From contig CP099848.1 of NCBI GenBank assembly GCA_030062745.1, forward strand, positions 21,315,081-21,379,080: a stretch of 64,000 nt of DNA, given 5' to 3'. The notes below the pieces were generated by a model. That model was not told the origin of the DNA. It did not search any database and was given only the letters and a program-made list of their open reading frames with translations. Position 1 is the stretch's first letter, and each line of letters starts with the position of its first letter. This DNA comes from Capitulum mitella. Lineage: Eukaryota; Arthropoda; Thecostraca; Pollicipedomorpha; Pollicipedidae. Positions 47,206 through 59,880 of this stretch are shown piece by piece. A program made the position numbers and the translations under genes.

Positions 47206-49741
47206 AACAAGAACACATCAAGCTTGTTTATTTCCATTCGACGATCCCTCGAACGTCGTACGATTTCCTGTTAAAAATACTTATCTCAATGTCAATATAC
47301 CCCGAGGTCATTGCAATTGCTAGCAAACGTTTTCCGTGAGAGATTTATCTTGTAAGCACCAGAATGTTTCTTGTTACCATCCAAGTATGGCTGATGTCGT
47401 GGGGCCCGAACTTGCCTCGTCGACCGTCCAGGAAAAAAATGCCAAGGGTTGCGGACTTGCGGCGAATGCACTCCCCGCCCTCCAGAGCTGACAAGCTGTG
47501 TTACGCTGCGTGCCTCTTCAGCCAGTTCGGAAAGCCAGAGCGTATTCCTGACCTTCGGTTTGGTACAGGCAATGGGCGCAGTATTCCCAACGAAAAACGC
47601 TTGGCATGGTTTGGAGTGAGTCACCTGAACCTTGCTTTTGATGATGGCGAGTCCTTGCGACTAGTCACCGATGTTTGCGAAAATTCTTGAAACATAATCT
47701 GGGCAAATTGTGACCCGGTGAGAAACCAACGGATGTTTATGCTTGCCCACTCATTGCTTTCTTTTCCTTTCATTTGCCTTGAAGCGTATATTTCGACATG
47801 GCATTCTGAAACAATTTCATCTTCACCTGTAACAGTGTTCTCCACTAAAAGTGTGTGTTGACCGTTGGATACCTCGATTTTTTCAGTGGCATCCCTAAAA
47901 TCTCTGTCGTTTTTCAGGACATGGTGTCATCATAAAAGAGATGCGCCTCAGTATATTTTTTAAAGTTCTGAAAAGGTCAAAATATAATCTGAAATAATCT
48001 TTCATCCGTTCTGTCATGATTTCTGTCACAAACCTTTTCCATCCTGTGGTCCTTGTCCGCAAGTGCGCGAGGGCTTGCCCATATGTGTTCATTCTGCGTT
48101 TGTCTAGATACTGCCACCGAGGCCTGCATGGAGGCAAATTCACTCGCTTGTGTTGATAAGAAAGTTGTTGAACTAGTCGTTATCATGTTTGGAGACAGCC
48201 TAATTGATGTTTAACCACCACAGATTTGATAACCCTTGTGAGGATAATTGAATGATTGAGTTTAACGAGACACGAAAGCTTCCCGGCTGAGACCTACTTT
48301 TGAATACGAGTCTCTATATAACTGCCTCAGGTTTTCTGACAATGTAAGAGAGGTTTGATTGTAAGCGCAACGTTGCCAATTTTAATCATAGTTTGGGTGT
48401 TAAAAAATATGGTTCCAGCTGTCATAACATCGCTGATTTCAGTGTGAAGGTCTATATCACTGAGTTTAATGATATAAATATGAAAAACGAGCATAAAAAG
48501 GTAAAAAATACAGGATAAATACCCATAGGGCAGGTAGTGGGACGGCCCTTCCAACTTCGAGCAACTCTAGCATTGTGGTCCACGTGGGAAAGGATGGCCC
48601 CCAAATGGTGTGGCCACGCCAACTTTAAACAGCTCCTACGTCCATGACCGAGCCGTCGCCTGGGGCAGAGTTTTTGTCGCGCCGGACGGGTTGGCAACTG
48701 GCCGAGCTCGTTCGATCACGTGACAGACCCTTGGCCTGGCAACAGCCGGACAGCGGCCGTCTCGTCACCGATTTGTTGGAGTAAGTAATCGTTATATGAA
48801 ACGTCGCCAATAAACATTTTTCGTACGTGATATAGGTACTTAGGCCTAGACAGACTTCTGACCTATAAAAAACACTGAATTAGCCATTAAATTCTTACAT
48901 ATCGAGTCAAGGGAACAAAGTTTACTTCTGCCCTTAGGCCATTTCTTCTGAAGTCTTCCTGTCGGTACCACAACTTCGGAACAGCTCATTTTTTTCTTCC
49001 GATTGTGCCGGTTTCTTTTTATTTCCTTGATTTCATTGGCCGAACCCTGCCTATCAAGGCAGGTGGGTTACTGAAGGCTGACTCTCACGCATATTGGTGT
49101 CTGTTCTATACCTGTTACCGAACAGGCCATGACCGACTCATAGTCCTTTTTATACTTCCGATCCTCTGTAGGCTTTGATCGAAGTGGTTTTTACCAAGAC
49201 GTCTGCCTGCACTCCTGGCCGGAAGCACATTTCTTTTCTATATTTTTTTCATAAATTTAGAGCTAATGATTCGAAATGGACGAGTTGAGATCACAAAAGT
49301 AGCATATCCTGTACGGACCCTGACGTCGCCTGCCCAAGAAACCGAACCAGGTGGCGATGGACGAACTGTCTTTTACCTGCTGTCAGTGCGAAGATGCGAC
49401 AAAGCCACCTGGGCGGCCCATTCCGTTTCGGGTCAAAAAGCGCTGGCTCATTTTAGGCATCGATCCTATGTGCCACGCACCGGGTATAAACAGAGGACGC
49501 CACCTCAGACCCAAGGGACGACGTCAGGTTGTCGTGGTATAAAGGCGACGTTTTTTCCTTTTTAACATGTTTTCGTTGTCACGCAATGGCAGCCATGAAA
49601 GCTTTCCTTCATTCGGGCGTGTTGTTTGGCACTGCATGATATGCATCATTTCGCGTGACACGCTAATGCAGTTTCCGCTGACTTCTGGGGATTTGAGCTT
49701 ATAATCTCCCGTAACTAGCAAGAGTTTTCATCAGGGGCGTC

Positions 49742-50116
49742 GATTTCTGTAAATGACTGCGGAGGCCGGCAACCTAATTTCCCCCAAATGTGGGTTTCTC
49801 AATGAACTTAGCCCACTTCATTTTGAAGAGTGGAAATTTATATGTTAATATCTTTTTATTATTTATTTTTGTTACTATTTATCTACTTAAAAACCTATCC
49901 ATGTATATAGGTATGAGTTAAAAAGATAGATACATCGCTTCAGACTTTATTATTTACTTTCTGCCTATCTCTTATTGCGGCCGTCCTTTTCGTTAGTATT
50001 ACTCACTCTCCTTTAAGCCGGCAGAAAATATAGGGGGCCCAAACCAACTTTGGGCGATCAACATTAATATTGGGTGGGTCAAGGCCTTCTCAAAAGAATA
50101 CAAATCGACAACCCTG
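49742..50116. mobile_element. hAT-type MITE, central-TA family, copy without TA expansion
   Basis: Ends CAGGGGCGTCGATTTCTG and, in reverse complement, CAGGGTTGTCGATTTGTA. Flanking octamers GTTTTCAT and GCCTTCAC agree at 5 of 8, all differences being transitions. The body matches the copies at 53670 and 60517 in the opposite orientation. At 375 bp it is non-coding. Confidence 0.75.
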
Positions 50117-52789
50117 GCCTTCACCACAAAAGCGACGGCTCTCACTCGGCCCTATAACCGTGAGACCGCACTACCGGCAGTGGGGACCTCTTCCTCTTCA
50201 CGGAGCGGCTGGCGTCCACGGGACACGCGATTCCCCTCCCGCCCGGCGTGCCCGAGAACGTCAGCCCTGGGCAGAGAACGTAACGGAGTCGCTGGCCCGG
50301 ACTGCGGCTACCACCGAGCCGCAGGCAGGCGTAGAGCAACCCATTCGCCGGCCGTAACCCGGTTTCTAGATTAATCGTGTGCAACTCTCTGCTGATTACG
50401 CTGAAACTGTCTCACAGGGCTCATCAGCAGTCGTATGGCGTCTAACAGCCCGCGCACCGGTCGCCTTCAGGTGCCGGGGCGCCAGGGACACCTGCGGGTG
50501 GTCGAGCCGCTCCGGTCCAGCAGCCTTGGACGGGCGCGCCGTTAGCTGCGCCTGCCGTCCGCGCCGCTGAAACTGGGCTGATTTGGTCACCTGAAGAGGC
50601 CGCGTCCGGTGGCGCCGGCCTCACGGCGCCGTCGTGAGAAGTAAAGCAAGTCAAGGCTGACGCTTGGTGATGCCCTTTTTGATAAGGTATGCGCATGTGC
50701 CGATGTTGCCGCGCCTTAGAAGCGGGACAGTGATTTCCGCGGTTTTAAATGTTCACCAGTCTTGCGCTACATATCTGCACAGATGTGCTGTATGCTGCGT
50801 TAATTAGATTTTGTTTAAACATTGTATTTTGTTGACCAAAAATTGTCTGTAAGCGCATATCATAGGCAGAACTCTAAAAAGCAAACCTCTCCTCTCCTGG
50901 ACTCAGGTTTCGGGGATCTGGGGTGAAGCAGCAAAGCAATTATTATGTTCTATCGCAGCATCAGTCTGGATGCGTGATATGTCAGCGTATTGCTGTGGTG
51001 CTTGGTTGTCATGCGAGCGAGAAGGGTTTGATTACCGGCTACCACTGCGACGTTTCTTTGCTGACATGTGTATTTTCCCGCGCTTGCCTTTCCCCTCATT
51101 GGCCAGCTGACCCCTAACCACATGGTCCTGAGCTGACCTCAGTAACGGGTCAGCGAACGATGAGCAGTCGGCCTATCGACTCGCTCCCGTGCGCGCTGGC
51201 TCAGGGCTACGCCCTGAGGCGCATTCCTTTTCCTTGCCTGACATCCCTCCCACACTCCTTTCTCATTTTGTCTTCTTGGTAGTGGAGGCATGTAAGCCAC
51301 AGATTTGTTTGTGGCGAGCATAGGGTTTCTGTCGAGAAAGAGGGAGAGAGATGTTGGTGTTGTTACGCGTTTGGCGACGGTCTTCGTGGGAGGTCTGACT
51401 CATTTTTAATGTTTTCGTCGGTTCTGCTGATTGAGGGTCGACAGCAATGTTCAGAATCCTCAACTGACGTTCATTGTCGTTTGAACCGCGATAGCCACTC
51501 GAGAGTCTGGGGCCTGTCCAGGTGCCTTATCACCAAATGCTTGCTTAAACATACCTCATGCTTATGTAAGCATTTCGTGGGTTCCCAGTACGGTTTTACC
51601 CACTGAAAGAAGCATACGTGCATCAACGTGATATTCAGTACACTGCTTCACGATAGACCCGTTTAGCACTACAAAGTGGATGAAGTCAATGCAAAGGCCT
51701 GTTAACAGCCACACGTTCATTCTCTCATCCTGTGGACTAGGTGGGCGATATCATATCTTCAAGGTCTTAATCATAGTTATATTGAGCAAAGAAAACTACA
51801 CACCAAGGAATCTCATTGAACAAATCTGGCACGCGATCTGCATGGCAGCTGTCTATCGTTGAGTGCACATCGATCGCTCATGTTCACTGCATGCATGATG
51901 CGATGTGCACCAATGTATGAACGCCTGGACGTTTCCACCGTCAGCCGACGGTGCGGCTCGTCGGCCGGGGGTGCTTGCTGAAGGACGTCTGACGGCCGTG
52001 GATGTTTCTCGTTACGCTCTGTTTATGCACATGCCAGCCCTGTGCGCGACGCTGGACTCGTGGTCAGATATCTTGCGGGAAAGCAGTCCCATGCGTTGTT
52101 ACCGCCTCCCTGCCCGGCAGGGAGGGCTCGCGCCATTGCGATGACGTCACGCACGCAGATGGTGCGCGATCGGGGGCGCTCGAGGTCAGTGACCCTGTTC
52201 TACCGAGGCTTGTTTACAGCAGTCATGGGTTCGGCTTGTTGAAACGGAACGTCGAGGTCAATGAGCCCGTGTGAAATACAGAGGGGTAGATGGGCCAGCA
52301 CAGGGAGTACATATTTTCACAGCAAAAAAATGTTTTCAATATCGGGCTGCTTTCGGTGCTCGTTTGGCATTAGCTGCCTGAAAAGCATGTGTTGTTACAT
52401 TTTCCAAGTAGTGTTCACCCTTGAGAAATATCGCACGACGTATGCCAGCAGATGGGGTAAACATTTTCACGGCCAAAAACGGCGTTTCATACCCGCCTTT
52501 CGGTCTCCGCTTGGCATTAGAGATATGAAATATCTATGCTGTTACGACATTTTTCAAAGTTGACTCTTTAAGATTTCGTACGTCAACACATATGCGGCAC
52601 TGCTCGTTTCTTGCTCTAACTGAACAGGCGCTCCCTCTGGGAAGTATCCAAGGCCACTATGCAGCTCCGGCCCACTAAATGTTCCTGGAGTGTCCGACCG
52701 CTCCACGCACGTGACGTTAGCCAGAGCCGAGATCTTTCCGACAGGCTCGTCGTGAATTGGACGTCGCCTCGACCGCCGTCTAGGTGGCA
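50117..52789. other. Non-coding spacer
   Basis: A GC-rich stretch lies at 50150-50640 with no supported exon. A perfect CRE palindrome TGACGTCA lies at 52142-52149. Two near-repeated passages about GCATTAG and ATATGAAA occur around 52330-52560 (a local duplication of about 150 bp). Nothing else was recognised. Confidence 0.35.
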
Positions 52790-52915
52790 GCAGTTCTGAG
52801 TTGGCTTGCCGACTAGGCGGGACTGAGTTGGCCTATTGACGGCAGAATGAGCTGGCTTGATGATCGGGCGGGACTGAGTTGGCCTACTGACGGCAAGACT
52901 GAAATGGCTTGGGGA
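52790..52915. repeat. 51-bp minisatellite, about 2.5 copies
   Basis: Units beginning GGCGGGACTGAGTTGGCCTA start near 52817 and 52868, preceded by a partial unit (TTCTGAGTTGGCTTGCC). The units differ at several positions. Confidence 0.8.
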
Positions 52916-52972
52916 CAAGAGGGCAGTGCTACAGTATTACGCTCGGTTCAAACGTAAGCGACACAATAAACT

Positions 52973-53020
52973 CCGCAGTTGCCTGACTGCAACGCCGCAG
53001 TCAGGCAACTGCGGCGTTGC
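52973..53020. repeat. Two overlapping, mutually exclusive perfect hairpins
   Basis: Hairpin 1: arms 52973-52990 and 52997-53014, 18 bp perfect, with loop AACGCC. Hairpin 2: arms 52989-53000 (GCAACGCCGCAG) and 53009-53020, 12 bp perfect, 8-base loop. They share bases, so only one can form at a time. An AATAAA lies at 52965-52970 just before. Confidence 0.9.
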
Positions 53021-53351
53021 ATCATATTTCATCCACGATTGTTTAATAATTCGCCCAGGTTTCATTGTGTGCCGGCTGCTCTGTTAGTATGAGGAGATAA
53101 CGACAGCCATAACATCTTGCAGACCCCGGTGAGGGTTGCTGCGCAGCACTTGATTGCGAAACCGGCTGACCTGGTGCAAAAACACAGATGCTATGAGATA
53201 TAGTCTCATGGCTTTAATTTTACCATGGCATATTGAATAAAAAAATCAGTTTGATAAAGACATGAAAAACGGGGCAAAATCGTTGCCCATTCAAAAATGG
53301 GAGTCAGAAGAGTCAACTGGAGTCGGTAATCTTCCAACACGATATCTCTAC

Positions 53352-53565
53352 CAGACCTGGGCTTGAGTCCGAGTCGACTCGATTTGATTCCGGACTCACA
53401 TGTTTTCTTTTCCAGGCTTATGTGAATGGATTCAAAATTTCCCGAAACTGGACTCCGACTCGACTCACGAAATGGTAGAACACTGCACTCGGAATCAGAC
53501 TCAGATCTACAAAACTGTGAAACTCGGAACTCAAACTGAGACTTGACTAGTCACAACTAAACCTG
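53352..53565. mobile_element. Possible hAT-type MITE rich in GANTC
   Basis: The left end is CAGACCTGGGCTTGAGTC; the right end in reverse complement is CAGGTTTAGTTGTGACTAG. Both are followed by GAGTC/GACTC-type motifs like hAT subterminal repeats. No target duplication was found (ATCTCTAC versus GCTTAGAA), so this is tentative. Confidence 0.35.
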
Positions 53566-53669
53566 GCTTAGAAGCATGCATATCCTGAACGGCATGAATA
53601 TTCAGACCAATCAAATTTCATAAAAAATCAGCAGGAAGACATAAAATGATTTTTTGCTGCCAACCATCT

Positions 53670-53887
53670 CAGGGGTGTCAATTTGTATTCTTTTGGGAGG
53701 GCTCTGACCCACCCAATGTTGATTTGGGCCCATACAATGTTGGTTTGGGTCCCAGATATTTTCCGCCGGTGTTGAAAAATAATAATAACGAAAAGAACGG
53801 CCGCAATAGACAAGAGATAGGCGGAAAGTAAACTATAAAGTCTAACGTCATGTATCCATCTATCTGTTCTCTCTCTCTCCCCTCTCC

Positions 53888-53947
<60 letters not shown>

Positions 53948-54176
53948 GTGTATATACTATATATGTATATATATATATACGTATACCTGTATACATAGGG
54001 ATAAATGCAATTTTCATTTCATTAATAGAATTAACAGAAAAACTTATTAATTTCCGTTCGTCAAAATAAAGTGGGCTAAATCCGTTGAGAAACCAACATT
54101 TAGGGAGATGTTAGGTTGTCGGGCCCTCGGCTCGCCCCCGCGCCCCTCCAGCCATTTACAGAAATCAACATTCCTG
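53670..54176. mobile_element. hAT-type MITE, central-TA family
   Basis: Starts CAGGGGTGTCAATTTGTA; the far end is AAATCAACATTCCTG. Flanking octamers AACCATCT and CACCACCT agree at 6 of 8. A (TA)n tract sits at 53890-53942 in the middle, and a recognisable TTTTCCGCCGGTGTTGAAAA stretch lies near the start. 507 bp, non-coding. Confidence 0.75.
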
Positions 54177-54516
54177 CACCACCTATTATCAGGTGGCCAG
54201 GAGTGCTTTCGCCGCGCAAGTCACCTTACATTGACTCCCCGTGAAATCAAAGTTGTGAACTAAAGAGTCTAATACAAGTCATTATAATACGACTGTATTA
54301 TACATGTAACGATTGGACTAATCTGTTACCTGGCCGCAGGCTTATTGTAGTCATAACTACGGACTTATGTGTACTTAGGAGTGGAGACGTTTTTCAGATT
54401 CAAGGAGGAAATGAACTACCTCGCTCAGAAAAAGGGCTAGAGGGTAGACAACATGGCGTTAGCCACGCCGATATTTGAACTCATGTCATTTCGAGTAATA
54501 CATACTAATCGCCACG

Positions 54517-55672
54517 AAGGTTGGCATTATCGATTAATTTCATCGACAACTTTTTTCATTTACTTCATCGTTTATCCATAAAAATTACCAGTTATCCATG
54601 TATTTACCAAAAACACCGTTTGAGAAGTCACCGAACGATCCTAATTTTCGCAGATCACACTTCAGCCACAAATATAAGGGCATTATTACTACCCAGGTGG
54701 GAAGCCAAGGGATGGCTCACCACCCCCCACACCTACTTAACGATCAATAATACGGCGCAATTTATTTTAAGGAAATATGATCGATTTTTTTTCAAAAGTT
54801 TATTTTAAAGCACTCCGCAGGGTAAAAGGCGCTAAAAACGGAAATTTGAATAAAACTGGCCGGATCCGGGCCCTCGTACGAAAATTCTGGGAACCCCCTA
54901 TTACTACTCCACCTTGCCACCAGACCGACACGACTTTTGGCTGCCTGTGCGCCGACGGATGGACATTTTCATGACAATTTTACCGCGATATGAAGACAAT
55001 TTCCCAGGAAAAGTAGCATTGGGCTACGCCAGAATACCTTTTTATCCGGGTAATAAGGGGTAAAACCATGGTCTCTGTTAGCAAGAACGACGGCAAGCGA
55101 CCAGCAGTGTGCGACTTTTTTGTGCGTGGAAACGATGAGACTACTTCCAAAACGTGGGAGATAATTATAAAGTGCAAAAACAGTACTACAGGACTCGATT
55201 ATCATCTGTACAGCAAAAATAAGGCGCAGATCGGTAAGACAGACAAAAAATGACCAAGCTTAAACACGATGAAGGTAAGTAGCAGCCAACCAAAGGTAGA
55301 AACATTTGTAAGAAAAGAAACATTGGAAGCAAAGGAAAGGAACGGATGAGCGACAGCATCTGGACGCACTGTGCGTCTTGAAAACTCACTTCATATCAAC
55401 GATGGGACCTTAAATCCTTTTTTCCTTAAAATGGCATTAGATTTAGTTTGACTTGTCTTCTGAATCCGGCTGATTGAAAAAATGCAATTATTCTATGAGT
55501 TCTTCACGTGCCCCGCTCAGCCCCTCCCCCTTCCCATATCCCCACATTTAGATATGATATAGAATCTATAATATAGCCCAATTTATCTATAAATTCATCA
55601 GTAATGGATAAAAAGGTAAAACCGCGCCGTTTATTGATAAAAATCAAAACCTTTATCGATTCCCAACCCCAG
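54517..55672. mobile_element. Possible hAT-type element with ATCGATAA ends
   Basis: The left end is AAGGTTGGCATTATCGATTA; the right end in reverse complement is CTGGGGTTGGGAATCGATAA. The flanking octamers TCGCCACG (54509-54516) and TCGCCACA (55673-55680) differ at one base, an 8-bp target duplication as in hAT. The 1.16 kb AT-rich interior has no transposase; TTATCCAT motifs recur near both ends. Confidence 0.5.
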
Positions 55673-55976
55673 TCGCCACAAACTTTTGCACAGCTAAGCT
55701 GGAAACAGTTGTTACATTCAAGGAGGAATAAGTACTATGAATTTTGTTTTGTGTAGAGTAATACAAACATTTAATTATTTAATCGATTTGTACAGTAATA
55801 CAAGCAATTCATACCGTTACTTGTTGAAGCAATACTGAAATTCCATCAATAAAGCGGACAAATTAGGAAACAAGATATGCTAGAAAGATGCCATTTTGGC
55901 ATGTTTGTAGTCCTACAAAAGAACGTGTATTTTAATGTTTATAAAATATAAATAGCATAGTTATGCACCAGTACTG

Positions 55977-56862
55977 GTATTCACCCACTGGGAAGCAGAC
56001 GCCAACGCGGTAGCTCGGGGTCTGGAGATTGCAGGCTGCAGCACGGTGGTGCCGAGGGGCATGCATCGTGCGCCCATTGCGAGGTTTGATGACGTGTTAT
56101 TCGGTCTGCAAGGACAGGTTCAGGAGCTGCGTGATTGACGGACCGAGGCTGTTTGAGGCAGAGGCTCGTCTTCCGTCGAATGTCCCACGGACAGCTCCTG
56201 GTCGGGCTGCGGCGACTTGAAGTCCAAACCAGAACACTACCGCAGTGCCTGAGGATGGCCGATGATATGACTGGGAGAACGTTGAGGGCAGCGTTCGACG
56301 CATGCCCTGCCGCTAATCGTCTGTTGCGGCCCCTGCATTTCGGCTGCCGCGGCTGGGGGCGGCCCGGCTACAGCAGCGGCTACCGGCCGTCTCTAGAAAC
56401 AGCTCCCTGACCGAGTGTCAACAAACGTTTGGCCCGACCAGAGCCAGCTGCAGGTCTGCCGGCGCTGCTGCGAAGTTTGCCGCGAACGGCCGCCGCGTTC
56501 CGGCGGCGTTACTCCGTGCACGCCGGCACGTGCACTCGCCCCGTGGCAGGCAGCCGCAGGCCACATGGCGTGAACGGCGAGGCCATGCACCACTGCATGC
56601 GGCTGGGGCCTCCTGGGCCTCCTGGGACTTCTTGTGGTAGTACGGACACAAGAAGATATCTGTTGTCAAGGAGAAGTGGCTCGTGCCTTCCGAGCGTGTT
56701 TTGGTGGTCGGCAACCACCTCCTGATGAGATGTTTGTTGATGGTACTGGCTGGAGTCCAAGGCACGAGGAGTTGCTGAGGAAGTGGCCTTTGGGGTACCA
56801 GCAGGCTAAACGTGGGCCTTGGAAACGGTTAGCCGGGTCCTTTTTGTGGCCTGTATAAGTCA
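55977..56862 (+). repeat. Unknown ~0.9 kb repeat, arm A
   Basis: This block aligns along its length, by eye, to the reverse complement of 57655-59880 once the element inserted there is removed. Shared stretches include GGTCGGGCTGC, CTGAAGTCCAAACC-like and CGGCCGTCTCT. The last ~75 codons read open (GYQQAKRGPWKRLAG near the end) and their counterpart in arm B reads GRQQGTRASGKRVGG, hinting at coding ancestry, but stops break the upstream part. No family was recognised. Confidence 0.7.
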
Positions 56863-57050
56863 CGATTAGTCGGTGAGTGAAGCTGCAGGAACACATCTAG
56901 TGGCAATTATCAGCTGGCTTACTTTTATAGTTGTCTGTTGAGACGAATATAAGAAAATTGCGGTTTCTCGATGCATTAATTCACCTTGTGGGTGTAATGA
57001 GCTTTTACACCCATGTCGATTTCTTATCCTAACAATACACTGCAGTAGCA

Positions 57051-57070
57051 AGCATATATATACATATATA

Positions 57071-57117
<47 letters not shown>

Positions 57118-57148
57118 GTGTGTGTTTGTGTATGTGTGTGTGTGTAAG
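57051..57148. repeat. (TA)n followed by (TG)n microsatellite
   Basis: About 30 TA dinucleotides pass into a GTGTGTTTGTGTATGTGTG tract. It lies in the spacer between the two inverted arms and is not inside a recognised MITE. Confidence 0.9.
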
Positions 57149-57753
57149 AGACGAAAAGTGTTACAGTTCCTGCGGCCGAGGACGGAAGGACAAACACCAG
57201 CACGAACTCAGTAACACTCCCTTCTCGACACTAGCTGCAATCATTCATGAGTTCAACCAGAGGCTTGATTTCATGGAAGGCAACAGAGAAGATGGGCCTG
57301 ATTAACAATCAGGATTGGTGCCCAATAATGATTGAGAATGCATCAGTTTCGAGTAGGTATTCTTTTTGCTGTCTTAATCAAGCTGCAGCGGTGGAACGTC
57401 CAAGACATAAACTCGAAATTTCGCGAGCCTCTCACAGTAGCACTGCTGGCTTCTGAAATTCGAATTATGTATAAGAAGATGTTGGCGGGGAATACCAGCT
57501 GACGGAGATTGTTCGGCGTTTGAAGGCTGAGACAAACTTCTCCCCAGATCTGATTTAGTTGATTTCTTTCCGTCTGTTCAAGATAATCATTCCGAAGCAC
57601 AGCCATTGCAAGGGCTTGATGGTTTGCATTTCTGGTTACACAGCAGCAGCATCCGAACTCGGTGCCACACACAGGATCCGCCCACCCGCTTCCCAGATGC
57701 GCGTGTGCCCTGCTGGCGCCCCACGGGCCTCTGTTTCAGCAACCGCTCGTCCC

Positions 57754-58984
57754 TTAACCCTATTCCCGTAGGGCTAGACGGTATGGTCGATTCCCGGCAC
57801 CGGGGGCGGGGGGGGGGATTCGGGCCCGCACCCGTGAGATCTCGAGAGCTAAACATCCGATTTCATCGCAACAAACGGCAATCGATTTGCCATGACGTGA
57901 ACTACATTTTCATAAAAAGAAATTTCAAAAATTTTGAAATGTGTGGATACAGGGGCAAAAATATCAAAATCAGGGGTATTTTTGGACTTCTTATAACTCC
58001 GTTGTTTATCGCCCGATTTCAATGAAACTGGCATGAATCGAGAGATTATGGATAAGGCTTTTACCATGGGTACACAAATTTGAAATTTTGAGAAAATTCA
58101 TGGGCGTTCACAGGGTTTCAGAAATAGGAGGATTAGTTTTCTAATAAATGAATGAACAAAAGAGGCAAAAACACTTTTTTGGCCTCTGCTAGTCATGTCA
58201 TGCTAAAAAAGTACAAATCGCATCACAATATTTGTATAATGTTAGCATAGGCGGTGCCAGGGACATGAAAAAAGGAAAATGTCATGGTCACACGTTCTTC
58301 AAATCAACCTGTGACCTTTGACCTTAAATGACCTCCAGTGACCTTGGAGTCACTTGGAATAATCTCGTGTGCATTTAATATTATCTGTAAACGTTTTCAA
58401 TCGTTTGAATTCACTCTATTTCAAAAGGTTCATTTTATGGCTATTGCGATATAGGGTATGCGCACTGACATTTTAGGTCATAGCTCCGTGACCCGACCTG
58501 ATATCAAGCTGAAACTTGGTACACAAGTAGAGGGCATCGTTCTACGTGATATGTATTCCGGGTTTGGCATTTGAAAGAAAAACGGCGCCGAAATCATTGC
58601 AAAAAAAACAATTTTTAACTTTTGACCTTTACCTGACCTTGTAAAGTAACCTCAGATGAACAAAATTACAATTGCACATCGCCCAACTATTTAGCTATAC
58701 ATCCATATAAAGCTTTAAGTTCTATCTTAAAAAACTCTGTTTTTGACAGACATTTCCCTTTTACCCTCAACATGACCAAAAATGGCCTGAGGTGCCTCCC
58801 AAAAACGTTGCCTGGCTCCGCCCCTGAGCAAAATAGAATTTTGAAATTTTGTCATGGCGCGTAGAAAGAATAGCTAGGAAAAGTAACCAAGTTTCGTGAG
58901 GCTGCGTTAAAAAGCCTGGAATTGGTAAGCAAAAAACCCTAGGGGGGGGCCGATTCAGCTCTGCCCTGCCGGGAATAGGGTTAA
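57754..58984 (-). mobile_element. piggyBac-like non-autonomous element, copy 5
   Basis: TTAA at 57754-57757 and 58981-58984 flanks a 1223-bp element in reverse orientation. It sits inside arm B; the uninterrupted arm A shows the pre-insertion arrangement (TGGAGTCCAAGGCACGAG), where arm B without the element would read TGGAGC-TTAA-GGGACGAG. This confirms both the boundaries and the TTAA duplication. Confidence 0.88.
58312..58344 (-). promoter_or_regulatory. DR1-DR4-DR4 array in piggyBac-like copy 5
   Basis: TGACCT (AGGTCA on -) starts at 58312, 58319, 58329 and 58339, with spacers of 1, 4 and 4, the mirror image of the arrays in copies 1 and 4. Motif-based. Confidence 0.5.
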
Positions 58985-59880
58985 GCTCCAGCCAGTATTA
59001 TCAAAAAATAATTCAGCTCGAGACGGCTGCCGACCATCTAAACACGTTCGGAGGGCACGAGCCATTCCGTCCGCACATACCGCCCGGCGCCGCCTGGTAC
59101 TAGTACGCCTCCACATGCCGTTCGCACTGCAGGGCGAGGCCCAAGGAGGCCCCAGCCGCGTCCAGCGGCGGACGGCCTTATCGTTCACGCGGCCGGCGGC
59201 TGCTTGCCACGTGGCGAGTGCACGTGCCGGTGTGCACGGTGGTCACGCCGCCGACACGCGGCGGCCGTTCGCGGCGAACTTCGCAGCAGCACCGGCAGAC
59301 CTGCAGCTGGCTCCGGTCGGGCCGAACGTTTGTTGACGCGCAGCCAGGGAGCTGTTTCCAGAGACGGCCGGTAGCTGCTGCTATAACCAGGCTGCCCTCA
59401 GCGGTGAGCCGCGGCAGCCGAGCTGGTGGAGCAACACCAGAGACCAGCCGCGGTAGCCGCGGTGTTGGAGCTGCATCAGGGACTGGCCGCGGTGGCCGAG
59501 CTGTTGGAGCTGTATCAGGCGACCACAGGCAGGGCGGAAACTAAACTCCGCCCCTGGCGTCGGCCCCGTCATTTCATCTGCCATCCTCAGACTCTGCGGT
59601 GGTGCAGGTTTGGACTTCAGGAGCTGCAGCCCGACCAGAGGCTGCCCGTGGAACATATTCCCCACGAACGGAAGCCGAGCCTCAAACAGTCTCGTGCCTC
59701 CGTCGCCACGTAAAAACCGAATCCTTCCTCGCAGTCCCATTACCGCGTCGTCGATCCTGGCACTGCGTGATGAAGGTTGCTCGGCTCCCGCCGCGCTGCA
59801 GGGCTTAACTTCCAGACTCTGAGCTGCGGTGTTGGCGTCAGCCTCCCTGCAGGAAGCAGCTGCCGACGCGTCTCCTTTGC

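Larger units (their letters stand above)
45626..49741. other. Non-coding spacer
   Basis: No exon was supported. It contains a hairpin at 46616-46650, a GC island at about 46900-47090 and a long purine tract just after it, listed separately. The rest is featureless. Confidence 0.35.
57655..59880 (-). repeat. Unknown ~0.9 kb repeat, arm B, split by a transposon
   Basis: Inverted partner of 55977-56862. It is split by the piggyBac-like copy 5 at 57754-58984. An inner ~35-bp tandem (reading LQQLGHRGQSLM, LQHRGYRGWSLV, LHQLGCRG on -) at about 59400-59520 is expanded to three units here versus about one in arm A. The arms are clearly old relatives, not a fresh palindrome. Function unknown. Confidence 0.7.
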
